Below, piece after piece: positions 1 to 8,622 of a DNA stretch of 52,329 nt; the first letter of the stretch is position 1; each line of letters starts with the position of its first letter. Source of the DNA: an uncultured Clostridia bacterium. GTDB taxonomy: Bacteria; Bacillota; Clostridia; Christensenellales; Borkfalkiaceae. The translations under genes were made by a program, and so were the position numbers. The notes beneath the pieces are model-generated. The model saw nothing but the letters and a program-made list of their open reading frames with translations. It was not told the DNA's origin and ran no database searches. The stretch spans positions 1 to 52,329 of the forward strand of contig CANQBG010000008.1 in NCBI GenBank assembly GCA_947588985.1, written 5' to 3'.

Positions 1-656
1 GGCGTATCGACCTGCTGCATGAAGCCGTCTTTCATAACGACGATACGGGTGCCCATCGTCATGGCCTCGATCTGGTCGTGGGTGACGTAGATGAACGTCG
101 TCCCGAGGCGGACGTGGAGCTTGGAGATCTCGGTACGCATCTGCGCGCGGAGCTTTGCGTCGAGGTTGGACAGAGGCTCGTCGAGAAGGAATACCTTGGG
201 CTTACGGACGATGGTACGGCCGAGCGCAACACGCTGGCGCTGACCACCGGAAAGAGCCTTGGGCTTGCGGGAAAGGTAATCGGTGATGCCGAGGATCTCG
301 GCGGCCGCCTTCACGTCGCGGTCGATGACTTCCTTGGGGACCTTGCGGAGCTTGAGACCGAAGGCCATGTTGTCGTAAACGGACATGTGGGGATAGAGCG
401 CGTAGTTCTGGAAAACCATTGCGATATCTCTGTCCTTGGGCACGACGTCGTTGACGAGCTTGCCGTCGATATAGAGTTCGCCCGAAGAGATCTCTTCGAG
501 GCCGGCGATCATACGGAGCGTGGTGGACTTGCCGCAGCCGGAGGGACCGACGAATACCATGAATTCCTTATCCCGGATCTCAAGGCAGAAATCGAACACC
601 GCCTGGTTGCCGCCGGGATAGATCTTGTTGATGCCTTTCAGCAAAAGACCTGACAT
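1..656 (-). CDS. Sugar ABC transporter ATP-binding protein, MsmX/UgpC type (3' end outside window)
   Basis: Reading from ATG at 656, the first 218 residues of an ABC ATPase are present and the frame runs off the left edge. Visible motifs are Walker [10 protein letters not shown] (37-45), Q-loop Q83 in [10 protein letters not shown], signature LSGGQ (135-139), Walker B VFLLDEP (155-161) and switch H193. NYALYPH and [13 protein letters not shown] are typical of the MalK/MsmX/UgpC subfamily, which energises carbohydrate importers from the cytoplasmic face. The missing 3' part should hold the OB-fold regulatory domain. A GGGAGGA ribosome site lies just upstream and a sigma-A promoter at 691-719. 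No permease is adjacent, which fits a stand-alone ATPase serving several sugar transporters (inference). The sugar cannot be deduced. Confidence 0.93.
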   Translation of the reverse strand, partial: MSGLLLKGINKIYPGGNQAVFDFCLEIRDKEFMVFVGPSGCGKSTTLRMIAGLEEISSGELYIDGKLVNDVVPKDRDIAMVFQNYALYPHMSVYDNMAFGLKLRKVPKEVIDRDVKAAAEILGITDYLSRKPKALSGGQRQRVALGRTIVRKPKVFLLDEPLSNLDAKLRAQMRTEISKLHVRLGTTFIYVTHDQIEAMTMGTRIVVMKDGFMQQVDT

Positions 657-690
657 AATTTTCCTCCCGAATCTTGGTGAATTTACCATT

Positions 691-719
691 ATTATACCCC
701 ATCTCCGCGGAAAATGCAA
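691..719 (-). promoter_or_regulatory. Sigma-A-type promoter of the ABC ATPase gene
   Basis: On the minus strand TTGCAT (714-719) and TATAAT (691-696) are separated by 17 bases and lie 35-63 bases upstream of the ATG at 656. Further upstream are near-direct copies GGTTGTGCA and GGTTGTACA, which could be a regulator site. Confidence 0.8.
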
Positions 720-790
720 GGGGTAAACCGCACAAGGTTGGGGCGGAAAATTGTACAACCTGCACAACCTCCCTCCCCCGCCGCGCTCCG

Positions 791-1123
791 CTATGATTCA
801 GAGAGGAATTCTTTCAGTTTGGGAAGATCTTTCGTCACCGTCTGATATATAATGGATAGGTCAACTCTGCCGTAATCGTGGACGATCCTGTTGCGCATGC
901 CGTTGATCGCCTGCCAATCCACGATCCCGTGCTCTTTCTTGAACGCAGCGGTCAACTTCGACGCGCTTTCCGCAATTTGTACCATGCGGAACATCACGGA
1001 GTCGAGCAAAACTTCGTTTTCGGAAAGCTCCTCAAGCGTGATGTTCTGCGTATGCGCGATCACAAACGACACGTCGGTCAAAATTTTAGACAAGTAGTAG
1101 CCGTCATCTTTCCCATTATCCAT
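791..1123 (-). CDS. hepT: HepT-type HEPN RNase toxin (DUF86)
   Basis: 110-residue all-helical HEPN protein. The catalytic signature RX4HXY is intact as R77-NRIV-H82-D-Y84 near the C-terminus. HepT toxins are metal-independent ribonucleases, and the cognate MntA antitoxin blocks them by adenylylating the tyrosine of this motif. The ATG lies inside the last codons of the upstream mntA-like gene (8-base overlap), and no separate ribosome site is visible, so translation is probably coupled to the antitoxin. The pair sits between clpX and the ABC ATPase gene. The length is normal for the family and nothing suggests inactivation. Confidence 0.92.
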   Translation of the reverse strand: MDNGKDDGYYLSKILTDVSFVIAHTQNITLEELSENEVLLDSVMFRMVQIAESASKLTAAFKKEHGIVDWQAINGMRNRIVHDYGRVDLSIIYQTVTKDLPKLKEFLSES

Positions 1124-1586
1124 AGATTTTCACGCCGTCCTTTAGAATTTCTTGCAGTAATTTATCGTTCCCCTCGATTTGCCTTTGATCCAAAACGTCC
1201 ACACGCTTATTGAGCGCCACGCGAAGCGCCTCGACCAAGCCGTAAAAGCGAAGCCCCTCCGCTTCCGTACGCAGAAAGAGATCGACGTCGCTCGTCTCCG
1301 TCGCCCTGCCCTTGGCGTAGGAGCCGAAGAGGTAGCAGTAATCGACTGCATGATCTTGAAACACCTCGCCGCAAATTCTCTTGATCGTTTCTATCGTGAG
1401 AATGCCGTGCTCCTCATCCGTCCTGCCGAGTTCCTGCATTTTGGAAAAAATAAATGCCCGCTTGACGGGGGGGATCTTCTCCTCGTCGCTCTCATACCGT
1501 TTATAAGTACGCAGCGGGATGTTCAAATACTCCGCGCACGCCGCCTGCGTCAGATGATGTAGTTTTCGGATCTCTTTGAGTTTCAC
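1116..1586 (-). CDS. mntA: MntA-type nucleotidyltransferase antitoxin fused to an N-terminal HTH
   Basis: 156 residues starting at GTG (1586) after a GAGGTGG ribosome site. Residues 1-45 form an XRE-like helix-turn-helix (KEIRKLHHLTQAACAEYLNI then a recognition-helix-like RTYKRYE). Residues about 65-150 are a minimal nucleotidyltransferase with the intact GSX10DXD motif (G88-S89 to D100-V-D102) and a third acidic residue D130 in RVDVLD. MntA transfers AMP to the HepT active-site tyrosine and so neutralises the toxin. Most MntA proteins lack a DNA-binding domain. Here the fused HTH suggests autoregulation, probably through the twin palindromes at 1639-1683 (inference). It precedes and overlaps hepT, the usual antitoxin-first order. 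Confidence 0.9.
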   Translation of the reverse strand: MKLKEIRKLHHLTQAACAEYLNIPLRTYKRYESDEEKIPPVKRAFIFSKMQELGRTDEEHGILTIETIKRICGEVFQDHAVDYCYLFGSYAKGRATETSDVDLFLRTEAEGLRFYGLVEALRVALNKRVDVLDQRQIEGNDKLLQEILKDGVKIYG

Positions 1587-1602
1587 GTTCCACCTCGCCC
1601 CT

Positions 1603-1631
1603 ATTCTACCACGTCACGGAGAAAATAGCAA
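1603..1631 (-). promoter_or_regulatory. Promoter of the mntA-hepT operon
   Basis: Minus-strand TTGCTA (1626-1631), a 17-base spacer and TAGAAT (1603-1608) end 16 bases upstream of the GTG start codon. Confidence 0.7.
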
Positions 1632-1638
1632 CCGATTT

Positions 1639-1683
1639 GGTGCCATTTTGGCACTTTTTTATTTTTGGTGCCATTTTGGCACC
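1639..1683 (-). promoter_or_regulatory. Twin palindromes, probable operator of mntA-hepT
   Basis: Two identical palindromes GGTGCCATTTTGGCAC (1639-1654 and 1667-1682) have arms GTGCCA/TGGCAC around TTT. Their starts are 28 bases apart, with an A/T tract between them. They lie immediately upstream of the -35 box at 1626-1631. A tandem perfect palindrome next to a gene for a fused HTH protein is best explained as its operator. A role as short terminators on the plus strand is possible because one copy is followed by T6ATTTTT, but no plus-strand gene lies upstream. Confidence 0.6.
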
Positions 1684-1696
1684 AAAGGCGGGACAG

Positions 1697-1721
1697 AAAA
1701 AAACAAGCCGCAAAGGGCTTG
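1697..1721 (-). terminator. Intrinsic terminator downstream of clpX
   Basis: On the minus strand CAAGCC (rc of 1716-1721), loop CTTTGC and GGCTTG (rc of 1704-1709) are followed by seven Ts (1697-1703). It ends the tig-clpP-clpX unit. Confidence 0.85.
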
Positions 1722-1782
1722 CTTTTCAAAGGATTTTCGGAGAACAGACGTCATCCGATGGGGGCATGTCTGCATTGAGCCT

Positions 1783-3012
1783 TCACGCAGACTTTTTATA
1801 GACCAATGTGGGGCGGGCCCCCGAGGCGACGCAATCGCGCGTGATGATGACTTCCTCCACGTTTTGCTCCGTGGGGATATCGAACATGATGTCCGTCATG
1901 ATTCCCTCGATGATGGTGCGAAGGCCGCGCGCGCCCGTCTTTAGGCGGATGGCCGTATCCGCGATCTCGCGCACCGCGTCCTCCTCCACCGTGAGCTTCA
2001 CGCCGTCGAGCCCCACGAGCTTCTGATACTGTTTGATGATGGCGTTGCGCGGCTTGGTGAGGATGTTCACGAGGGCGTCCTCATCGAGCGCCTGCAGGGC
2101 GACGACGATGGGAACGCGCCCCACGAACTCGGGAATGAGCCCGAATTTGGTGAGATCCTGCGGCTTGACGTCGTCTAAAAGGGCGTAGTCCACCTCGTTC
2201 TCCCCGAGCTTGACCTTGCCGCCGAAGCCGAGGCCGGAATCATCCTTGCGCGCGCCGACGATCTTATCGAGCCCCACGAAGGCCCCCCCGCAGATGAAGA
2301 GGATATTCGTAGTATCGATGTGCATGCAGTCCTGCTGCGGGTGCTTTCTGCCCCCCTGCGGCGGGACGTTGGCGACGGTGCTCTCGATGATCTTGAGCAG
2401 GGCCTGCTGGACGCCCTCGCCCGAGACGTCGCGCGTGATGGAAACGTTTTCCCCCTTGCGCGCGATCTTATCGATCTCGTCGATATAGATGATGCCGCGC
2501 TGGGCGCGCTCGATGTCGTAATCGGCGTTCTGAATGAGCTTTAAGAGGATATTTTCGACGTCCTCCCCCACATAGCCCGCCTCGGTGAGCGTCGTCGCGT
2601 CGCTCGTGGCGAAGGGCACGTTCAGAATTTTTGCAAGGGTACGGGCGAGCAGCGTCTTTCCGCTGCCCGTGGGGCCGAGGAGGAGGATATTGCTCTTCTC
2701 GATCTCCACGCCGTCGTTGTTGCCGGCGGCGATGGCGTTGATGCGCTTGTAGTGATTGTAGACGGCGACGGAGAGCACCCGCTTTGCCTTGTCTTGCCCG
2801 ACGATATACTCATCGAGCTCCTTCTTGATCTCGGCGGGTTTCTTGAGCTCGACCTCGGGCATGGTACCCGCGGGCGGCGCCTTCTCGATGAGATCGCGGC
2901 ACAATTCGATACATTCGTCGCAGATGGCCACGCCCTCGGGGCCCGAGACAAGCTGCCTCGTTTTGGAGCGTTCCTTCCCGCAGAAGGAACAATGTTGTTC
3001 GTTCTTTGCCAT
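1783..3012 (-). CDS. clpX: ATP-dependent Clp protease ATP-binding subunit ClpX
   Basis: 409 residues, near the usual 410-425. The N-terminal zinc-binding domain has C8, C11, C31 and C34. The AAA+ module has Walker A GPTGSGKT (113-120), the pore-loop motif GYVG, Walker B IIYIDEID and the ClpP-docking tripeptide as LGF (more often IGF). ClpX recognises tagged substrates, unfolds them and threads them into the ClpP chamber. It is the last gene of tig-clpP-clpX, 37 bases after clpP with only a weak GGGA ribosome site, and is followed by a clear terminator at 1697-1721. Confidence 0.98.
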   Translation of the reverse strand: MAKNEQHCSFCGKERSKTRQLVSGPEGVAICDECIELCRDLIEKAPPAGTMPEVELKKPAEIKKELDEYIVGQDKAKRVLSVAVYNHYKRINAIAAGNNDGVEIEKSNILLLGPTGSGKTLLARTLAKILNVPFATSDATTLTEAGYVGEDVENILLKLIQNADYDIERAQRGIIYIDEIDKIARKGENVSITRDVSGEGVQQALLKIIESTVANVPPQGGRKHPQQDCMHIDTTNILFICGGAFVGLDKIVGARKDDSGLGFGGKVKLGENEVDYALLDDVKPQDLTKFGLIPEFVGRVPIVVALQALDEDALVNILTKPRNAIIKQYQKLVGLDGVKLTVEEDAVREIADTAIRLKTGARGLRTIIEGIMTDIMFDIPTEQNVEEVIITRDCVASGARPTLVYKKSA

Positions 3013-3049
3013 AGATTTCCCGTTTCAAAAGATTGCGGACGCGAAGGCG

Positions 3050-3643
3050 TTACCGCTTGGTATACACTCTGTCGATGAGCCCGTATTGCATGGCTTCATC
3101 GGCGGAAAGGTAGTTGTCTCTATCGGTATCGCGGGCGACGACGTCGTAGGGCTTGCCTGTGTTTTCCGCGAGGATGCGCGTCATCTTATCCTTGATGCGC
3201 AGGATATGCTCGGCCTGAATTTTGATGTCGCTGGCCTGACCCTGTGCGCCGCCGAGGGGCTGATGGATCATGATCTCGCTGTTTTTGAGGGCATACCGCT
3301 TGCCCTTCGCGCCTGCCGCGAGAAGGAAGGCCCCCATCGAGGCCGCGAGCCCGATGCAGATGGTCGAGACGTCGCACTTGATATAATTCATCGTGTCGTA
3401 GATGGCCATGCCCGCGGAGACCGAGCCGCCCGGGCTGTTGATATAGAGGCTGATGTCCTTGGTCGGGTCCTTCCCTTCGAGATAGATGAGCTGGGCGACG
3501 ACGGTGTTGGCCATGTTATCCTCGATCTCCCCCGAGAGGAAGATGATGCGGTCCTCGAGCAGACGGGAGTAGAGGTCGTAGCTCCGCTCTCCGCCCGAGG
3601 TGCGCTCTACAACGTAGGGGATGAGATAGTTCTTTTCGTTCAT
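3050..3643 (-). CDS. clpP: ATP-dependent Clp protease proteolytic subunit ClpP
   Basis: 197 residues with the complete serine-protease triad S102 (GLAASMGAF), H127 (MIHQPLGG) and D176 (last Asp of DTDRD). [12 protein letters not shown] and INSPGGSV are typical of housekeeping ClpP. It forms the tetradecameric chamber used by ClpX and other Clp ATPases in the cytoplasm. The ATG overlaps the tig stop codon as ATGA, so the two are translationally coupled. It is a normal single-copy core gene. Confidence 0.98.
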   Translation of the reverse strand: MNEKNYLIPYVVERTSGGERSYDLYSRLLEDRIIFLSGEIEDNMANTVVAQLIYLEGKDPTKDISLYINSPGGSVSAGMAIYDTMNYIKCDVSTICIGLAASMGAFLLAAGAKGKRYALKNSEIMIHQPLGGAQGQASDIKIQAEHILRIKDKMTRILAENTGKPYDVVARDTDRDNYLSADEAMQYGLIDRVYTKR

Positions 3644-4950
3644 GCCTTGGCCTCCGTGACCATTTCGTTGTTTGCCATGAGGAACTCGAAGAGCTTGGTG
3701 ACTTTGATGTCGCTCTCGAGATAACTGTATTGGCGGGAATCCATCGACTTTTTATAGCTCTCGACGTCCTTTCCGACGGAAGCCGCCTGCTCCGCGACCT
3801 TCGCTTCGACCTCTTCCGCGGTAGCCTCGATACTTTCGAGCTTTATGATCTTCTCGATGATGAGCTGGTGGAGGGCGTTCTTTCTCGCGTCCTCCTCGAA
3901 GTTCTTCTTATACTCGTCGCGCGTCGTCTGGAGGTAGGCGAGGTAGTCCTCGAGCTTGATGCCCTGATACATGAGGTTGTATTCGAGGCGCTGCATCGCG
4001 GCCTCTTCCTCTTGCTGCACCATCGCGTCGGGGATCTCCGCCGTGGCGCCCCTTGCGATCTCTTCGAGGATGGCGTTCTCGTTTTCGTTGCGGGCGCGGG
4101 TCTGCGCATTGCGTTCGAGACGCTCGCGCACCTTGGCCGTGTAGGCCTCCACCGAATCCGAACCCATCTTCTTCGCAAACTCCTCGTCGAACGCGGGCAG
4201 CTTCTTGCCCGTGATCTTGTGGAGGACGACGGTAAAGACGGCCGGCTTGCCCTTCAGGGATTCCTGCTGGTAATCCTCGGGGAAGGTGACGGCGATATCC
4301 CGCGTCTCCCCGAGATTCATGCCGACGACGCCCTCTTCAAACCCGGGGATGAACTGCCCCGAGCCGAGGGTGAGGTCGTAGCCCTTGGCCGTGCCGCCCT
4401 CAAAGGCGACGCCGTCCACCTTGCCCTCGAAGTCGATATTCACGACGTCTTTGAGCTGTGCGGGCCTGTCCGTCACGTCCATGTCCTCCGCGATGCGCTC
4501 GCGAACGCTTGTGATCTCCTGCTCCACGTCGGCGTCCGTAACAGTATACTCCACCTTGGGAATTTTTATACCCGTGTACGCCGCAATGGCTACGTCGGGC
4601 TTTACGGGGACGGTGGCCACGAGCACGATGTTGCCCGCCTCGAGGTCGAGCCCCTCTCCGAGTTCGAAGGAGGCCCTGCCCACCACTTCGAGCTTTTCCT
4701 TCTCGTCCTCGAGGATCTTATCGAAGTGTTCCTCGAGAAGGAGGTTGAGCGCGTCCTCATAGAAGAGGCCCTTGCCGTAGTAGAGCTCGAGAATGTGCTT
4801 GGGCGCCTTGCCCTTGCGGAAACCGTTTACGGTGTACTTATGGCGGTTCTGAAGATACGCCTTGTCGTTGGCGTCCTTCCACTCCCCGTTTTCAAACGTC
4901 ATGGTGATCTTTACGGTGCTCTTTTCAGCGGGTGCGATCTGATAATTCAT
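3640..4950 (-). CDS. tig: Trigger factor, ribosome-associated chaperone and prolyl isomerase
   Basis: 436 residues, full length for the family. The ribosome-docking signature GFRKGKAP lies at 43-50, an FKBP-type isomerase domain at about 155-245 ([28 protein letters not shown]), and a helical chaperone domain follows. It binds near the ribosome exit tunnel and holds nascent chains. It heads the tig-clpP-clpX operon. The ATG has a GAGGAG ribosome site 6 bases upstream and a promoter at 4985-5013, back to back with the rqcH promoter. Confidence 0.97.
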   Translation of the reverse strand: MNYQIAPAEKSTVKITMTFENGEWKDANDKAYLQNRHKYTVNGFRKGKAPKHILELYYGKGLFYEDALNLLLEEHFDKILEDEKEKLEVVGRASFELGEGLDLEAGNIVLVATVPVKPDVAIAAYTGIKIPKVEYTVTDADVEQEITSVRERIAEDMDVTDRPAQLKDVVNIDFEGKVDGVAFEGGTAKGYDLTLGSGQFIPGFEEGVVGMNLGETRDIAVTFPEDYQQESLKGKPAVFTVVLHKITGKKLPAFDEEFAKKMGSDSVEAYTAKVRERLERNAQTRARNENENAILEEIARGATAEIPDAMVQQEEEAAMQRLEYNLMYQGIKLEDYLAYLQTTRDEYKKNFEEDARKNALHQLIIEKIIKLESIEATAEEVEAKVAEQAASVGKDVESYKKSMDSRQYSYLESDIKVTKLFEFLMANNEMVTEAKA

Positions 4951-4984
4951 AGTTTACTCCTCAATACCAATGTTTGCATGCTAT

Positions 4985-5013
4985 ATTTTACCATAACCGT
5001 TGCAAAAAGGAAA
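4985..5013 (-). promoter_or_regulatory. Promoter of tig-clpP-clpX
   Basis: Minus-strand TTTCCT (5008-5013), 17 bases, TAAAAT (4985-4990). The -35 box is imperfect. No CtsR- or CIRCE-like operator is obvious between the divergent promoters. Confidence 0.55.
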
Positions 5014-5022
5014 GCGTTTTTG

Positions 5023-5051
5023 TTTACATTTTTTGGTTTTTACGGTATAAT
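5023..5051 (+). promoter_or_regulatory. Promoter of rqcH
   Basis: TTTACA (5023-5028), a 17-base spacer and consensus TATAAT (5046-5051). Transcription should start near 5058, which makes the ATG at 5060 an unlikely start codon. Confidence 0.85.
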
Positions 5052-5092
5052 AAGGTAAAATGCCTGCCTTGAAAGGCGGGCGGGGAGCATTC

Positions 5093-6748
5093 ATGCCGCA
5101 GGACGCATTTACTTTACGATACATCGCGCGCGAGCTCGACGAGGCCCTAAGGGGCGGACGGGTCAATAAGATCGTCCAACCCTCGGCCGACGAGGTCCGG
5201 CTCCTCCTCTACACGGGGAGGCGGACGGTACAGCTCGTTTTGAGCGCAAACGCCTCCGACTGCGGGGCGTACTTCGAGGACGCGGAGCCCGAGGTCCCCC
5301 TCGTCGCGCCCAATTTCTGCATGCTGCTCCGCAAATATATCCAGGGCGCGGAGATCCTCGGCGTGGAGCTTCTCGGCTTCGAGCGCATCCTCCGCTTCAC
5401 CCTCCGCGGCACGAGCGAATTCGAGACGGCCGCGCGCGAGCTCTACCTCGAAGTGATGGGAAAATACTCCAACCTCATCCTCACGGAGGGCGGCGTCATT
5501 CTCGGCGCGCTCAAGACGACGACGCTCGACATGAGCGCAAAACGCATGATCTTCCCCGGCGTCCCCTATGCTCCTCCCGCGCCGCAGGCCGAAAAATACA
5601 CCCTCTCCGCGGATGATCCCGCAGGCCTTCGGGAAGCCCTTAGCGGGGCGCCCCACACCGGCGATCTCGGCCGCTACCTCTTCACGCACCTTGCGGGGCT
5701 CGCCCCCTCCACCGCGCAATCTCTTGCGGAAAATTACCGCGGCGGCGACCTCGCAACCTACGTTTTGGAAAGCGTATTCTCAGACATGGTATGCCCGTGC
5801 GTCGTCTTACGCGACGGCGTGCCCGTGGATTTTGCGGCGCGGCGGACGGGCGAGTTCCTTCCCTTTGCAAGCCTCTCCGAGGCGCAGAGCTATTACTACG
5901 GGGCAAAGCGGTCGGCCACGCGGCGGGAGACGATGCGGCGCAGGCAGCTGGCCGCCGTACACACCGCCCGCAAAAAACACGAGAAGCGGCTCGCGCAGAT
6001 CCTCGAAAAGCAGAAGGAGTGCGCCGAGGCCGAACAGCTCCGCGTAAAGGGCGAACTGCTCACCGCCAACCTCTATGCCCTCACGCGCGGGATGAAGGGA
6101 TGCGAGCTCGCGAATTGGTACGATCCCGCGGGCAAATCGCTCAAGATCGCCCTCGACCCCCGCCTCTCCCCCGCGGAAAACGCGCAGAGCTACTTCAAAC
6201 GGTATAAAAAATGCAAGCGCACGCTCGAGATCCTCGCTCCGCAAGAGGAGGCGGTGCGCGCCGAACTCTCCTACCTTGAGAGCCTCGCCGCGGCCATCTC
6301 TTCGGCCGAGACAGAGGCCGACCTTCTCTCCTGTGAGGAGGAACTTCTCGCGGGAGAGCTCATAAAACAGCCCGAAAAACGCCGCAAAAAGCAGGAGCCC
6401 ATCGGCTTCCGCACCTTCGAACGGGAGGGATTCCGCATCGAGGCGGGTCGCAACAACCTGCAAAACGACAGGCTCGTGCGCGGCGCTTCCCCCGAAGATC
6501 TCTGGCTGCACACCCAACGCTATCACTCCTGCCACGTCGTCATCCGCACGGAGGGGCGGGAAGTGCCCCAAGCGGTGCTGCAATTTGCGGCCGACGTCTG
6601 CGCCAAGTATTCCGACGCCAACGGCGACCGCGCTCCCGTGGACTATTGCAAAGTAAAATTCGTAAAAAAACCCCGCGGCAGCAAGGCGGGATTCGTGACG
6701 TATTCCGATTTTTCCACGCTCGAGGGAAAGCCCTCCCGCCTCTTATAG
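5093..6748 (+). CDS. rqcH: RqcH, ribosome quality-control NFACT protein (FbpA/Rqc2 family)
   Basis: 551 residues from ATG 5093, which has a GGGGAG ribosome site 5 bases upstream. An in-frame ATG at 5060 is too close to the predicted transcription start. An N-terminal NFACT-N domain (MPQDAFTLRYIARELDE) is followed by helical and coiled-coil regions (about 270-420) and a C-terminal NFACT-R domain (LWLHTQRYHSCHVVI, then KVKFVKKPRGSKAGFVTY). RqcH binds 50S subunits that carry stalled peptidyl-tRNA and recruits tRNA-Ala to add alanine tails that mark the chain for Clp proteolysis, so its position beside tig-clpPX is apt. The tRNA-contacting Asp-Arg pair known at 97-98 of the Bacillus protein reads Glu97-Arg98 here. 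Confidence 0.93.
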   Translation: MPQDAFTLRYIARELDEALRGGRVNKIVQPSADEVRLLLYTGRRTVQLVLSANASDCGAYFEDAEPEVPLVAPNFCMLLRKYIQGAEILGVELLGFERILRFTLRGTSEFETAARELYLEVMGKYSNLILTEGGVILGALKTTTLDMSAKRMIFPGVPYAPPAPQAEKYTLSADDPAGLREALSGAPHTGDLGRYLFTHLAGLAPSTAQSLAENYRGGDLATYVLESVFSDMVCPCVVLRDGVPVDFAARRTGEFLPFASLSEAQSYYYGAKRSATRRETMRRRQLAAVHTARKKHEKRLAQILEKQKECAEAEQLRVKGELLTANLYALTRGMKGCELANWYDPAGKSLKIALDPRLSPAENAQSYFKRYKKCKRTLEILAPQEEAVRAELSYLESLAAAISSAETEADLLSCEEELLAGELIKQPEKRRKKQEPIGFRTFEREGFRIEAGRNNLQNDRLVRGASPEDLWLHTQRYHSCHVVIRTEGREVPQAVLQFAADVCAKYSDANGDRAPVDYCKVKFVKKPRGSKAGFVTYSDFSTLEGKPSRLL

Positions 6749-6766
6749 CGCCCTTCCAAACACCTG

Positions 6767-6791
6767 CGGCCGCCCAACGGGCGGCCGTCTT
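6767..6791 (+). terminator. Intrinsic terminator after rqcH
   Basis: Nine-base-pair GC stem CGGCCGCCC/GGGCGGCCG (6767-6775 and 6779-6787) with loop AAC, followed by a short TCTTT. It lies between convergent rqcH and cysK. Confidence 0.75.
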
Positions 6792-6823
6792 TGCGTATTT
6801 GGGTGATTGGGGGGCAGCCGCGC

Positions 6824-7744
6824 CTACTCCGAATAGAGCCCGGTCGAGAGATACCGGTCGCCGCCGTCGGGGAAGATGACTGCGATATTTTTTCCCGCAA
6901 ACTCCTCCCGCGTCGCGAGCTTTGCCGCCGCGCAGAGGGCCGCGCCCGAGGAAATTCCCGCGAGGAACCCCTCCCGCCCGATCGCGCGGGCATAGCGGAA
7001 GGCGTCCGCGTCGGAGACGGCGATGACCTCATCGCACACCCCCATGTCCAAGATGGAGGGCACAAAACCCGCGCCGATGCCCTGAATTTTGTGGCTTCCC
7101 GCCCTGCCCTCGGAGAGCACGGGAGAGGAAGCGGGCTCGACGGCGACGACGTACGCATGCGCGCGTTCCTTTAAGAAGCCCCCTGCGCCCGTGATGGTGC
7201 CGCCCGTGCCCACTCCCGCCACGAAGGCGTCTACCCGGCCCTCGAGGTCGCGGAAGATCTCTGGGCCCGTCGTCGCCCGATGCACGGCGGGATTGGCGGG
7301 ATTTGTAAACTGTCCCAAGATGACGCCGCCCTCCTCGTTTGCAAGCCGCTCTGCCCGCGCAATGGCCCCCTTCATGCCCTCGCTGCCCGGCGTCAAGATG
7401 AGCTCCGCGCCGTAGGCCGCAATGAGGCGGCGGCGCTCCTCGCTCATCGTTTCGGGCATGCAGATGCGGACATGGTACCCCTTGGCTGCGCCGATGGCCG
7501 CAATTCCGATGCCTGTGTTGCCCGACGTCGGCTCAATGACGGTGCCGCCCGCTTTGAGAAGCCCCCGCCGCTCGGCGTCCTCGATCATGGCGAGGGCCAC
7601 CCTGTCTTTCACGCTTCCCGCGGGGTTAAAATACTCGAGCTTTGCGAAGATCTTCGCCTTGAGCCCATACGCCCGCTCCAAAGTTTTCAGCTCGACGAGG
7701 GGGGTATTGCCCACGGCCTCGGTGACGCTTTGCATTCTTGCCAT
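6824..7744 (-). CDS. cysK: Cysteine synthase A (O-acetylserine sulfhydrylase)
   Basis: 306 residues, normal length. It is a PLP-dependent fold-type II enzyme that makes cysteine from O-acetylserine and sulfide. The PLP lysine is K46 in NPAGSVKDR. The substrate-binding loop is EPTSGNTGIGIA, and the phosphate-binding glycine loop is GVGTGGTITG. The start ATG has a GGAGGC ribosome site and a perfect sigma-A promoter upstream. No serine acetyltransferase (cysE) is adjacent and no T-box or other leader structure is visible. It is a single-gene unit convergent with rqcH. A cystathionine beta-synthase role is less likely because there is no regulatory extension. Confidence 0.95.
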   Translation of the reverse strand: MARMQSVTEAVGNTPLVELKTLERAYGLKAKIFAKLEYFNPAGSVKDRVALAMIEDAERRGLLKAGGTVIEPTSGNTGIGIAAIGAAKGYHVRICMPETMSEERRRLIAAYGAELILTPGSEGMKGAIARAERLANEEGGVILGQFTNPANPAVHRATTGPEIFRDLEGRVDAFVAGVGTGGTITGAGGFLKERAHAYVVAVEPASSPVLSEGRAGSHKIQGIGAGFVPSILDMGVCDEVIAVSDADAFRYARAIGREGFLAGISSGAALCAAAKLATREEFAGKNIAVIFPDGGDRYLSTGLYSE

Positions 7745-7769
7745 TTTTCTGCCTCCTTTGCTTCATTAT

Positions 7770-7798
7770 ATTATATTGTGCGGCCGGGCATTTGTCAA
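7770..7798 (-). promoter_or_regulatory. Consensus sigma-A promoter of cysK
   Basis: Minus-strand TTGACA (7793-7798), exactly 17 bases, TATAAT (7770-7775): a fully consensus promoter, expected to be strong. Confidence 0.92.
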
Positions 7799-7857
7799 GC
7801 GTTCTCCCGAGAGATCTACAAACTCGGCGCAACGGATTTTGAGATTTTGTGCAAACA

Positions 7858-7883
7858 AACGGCCTCCCCGCGGGGAGACCGTT
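7858..7883 (-). terminator. Hairpin terminator downstream of the 217-aa Cys-containing protein gene
   Basis: On the minus strand AACGG-T-CTCCCC, loop GC, GGGGAG-G-CCGTT, then TGTTTG. The complementary strand ends in GTTTTT, so it could act in both directions. Confidence 0.65.
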
Positions 7884-7904
7884 TTTGGGCGGTGGCCCGG
7901 TCCG

Positions 7905-8558
7905 TCACTTCTTACTGCATGCCCTGCCCTGCGGATAGAGCGGAAGCTCGAAGAAGCCCGTGCAGACTTCCTGCGAATATTCCTGTGCGGGCGGGATGGC
8001 GCAGTAGCCGTAGCTCGGCACGAGGAGCTCCACCTGCATGGCGACTTTCAGGATGCAGGTGACGCACGCGTCGATCGTGAAGGCGCCCGTCGTCGGGTCG
8101 AAGGAGCCCTCGGGGGAGACGCACGAGGCGACGGACGTCACCGTAAAGGGCATGACCGAGGGAGCGGGCACATACATGAGCACATCCTCGGTGAGGACGA
8201 TGGCGCTCGTGGCGATGCCCTCGTTGCCGTTGGCGTCGAGATAGACGATCTCGATGGGGAGCGTCACGGTGGCCTGCACGCGGGATAAGCACCCCTCAGG
8301 CTGGCGTTCGACGTTGACGTTTGAGACCGTCCCCACCGAACTCGTGGAGCGCGCGCTCACAAAGGTGAGGGGATATGTAGGATCGGCGGGCGTAAAAGAG
8401 GTGGGCACGGCGGTGTAACCGTCGAGACGCGTCTGGATGATGCCCGCGTCGAAGATCTTCTCCGCCTGAATGCACACCTTCTCGCACAGCCCGTTCAGCG
8501 GATTGCCCGAGATGGTGCCGGGGCAGTGGTCCGATGAAAAATTGGAAAAAAACGACAT
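7905..8558 (-). CDS. Conserved Cys-containing protein of unknown function, possibly spore- or surface-associated
   Basis: 217 residues, starting after a GGAGGTAACTC ribosome site. There is no signal peptide or membrane segment. The N-terminus (FFSNFSSDHCPGTISGNPLN, then LCEKVCIQAEKIFDAGI) resembles a family I recall from Clostridia without assigned function. The rest is beta-rich, with many Thr/Val/Ser residues and scattered cysteines (CLSRV, ASCVSPEG, ACVTCILK, YCAI, EVCTGF, ACSKK). Cys-rich soluble proteins of this kind are often cross-linked into spore coats or exosporia, but that is a guess. It follows a LysM protein gene, which would agree with an envelope or spore role. Confidence 0.7.
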   Translation of the reverse strand: MSFFSNFSSDHCPGTISGNPLNGLCEKVCIQAEKIFDAGIIQTRLDGYTAVPTSFTPADPTYPLTFVSARSTSSVGTVSNVNVERQPEGCLSRVQATVTLPIEIVYLDANGNEGIATSAIVLTEDVLMYVPAPSVMPFTVTSVASCVSPEGSFDPTTGAFTIDACVTCILKVAMQVELLVPSYGYCAIPPAQEYSQEVCTGFFELPLYPQGRACSKK

Positions 8559-8576
8559 GAGTTACCTCCGTAAAAC

Positions 8577-8590
8577 AACCGTATCCGGTT
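8577..8590 (-). terminator. Weak hairpin between the LysM gene and the 217-aa protein gene
   Basis: On the minus strand AACCG, loop GATA, CGGTT, then GTTTTA: a five-base-pair stem. It is more likely an attenuator than a full stop, because I see no good promoter for the downstream gene. Confidence 0.35.
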
Positions 8591-8622
8591 TACTGCATGG
8601 TATGCGGCGGGCAAAGTTTGTG

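Noticed and set aside
1639-1683. Pair of intrinsic terminators on the plus strand
   Set aside because: Stems are only six to seven base pairs and no plus-strand gene lies upstream; position by the mntA promoter fits an operator better.
7745-7904. T-box or S-box leader upstream of cysK
   Set aside because: The promoter lies only 26-54 bases from the ATG, leaving no room for a leader structure; the hairpin further upstream belongs to the neighbouring gene.
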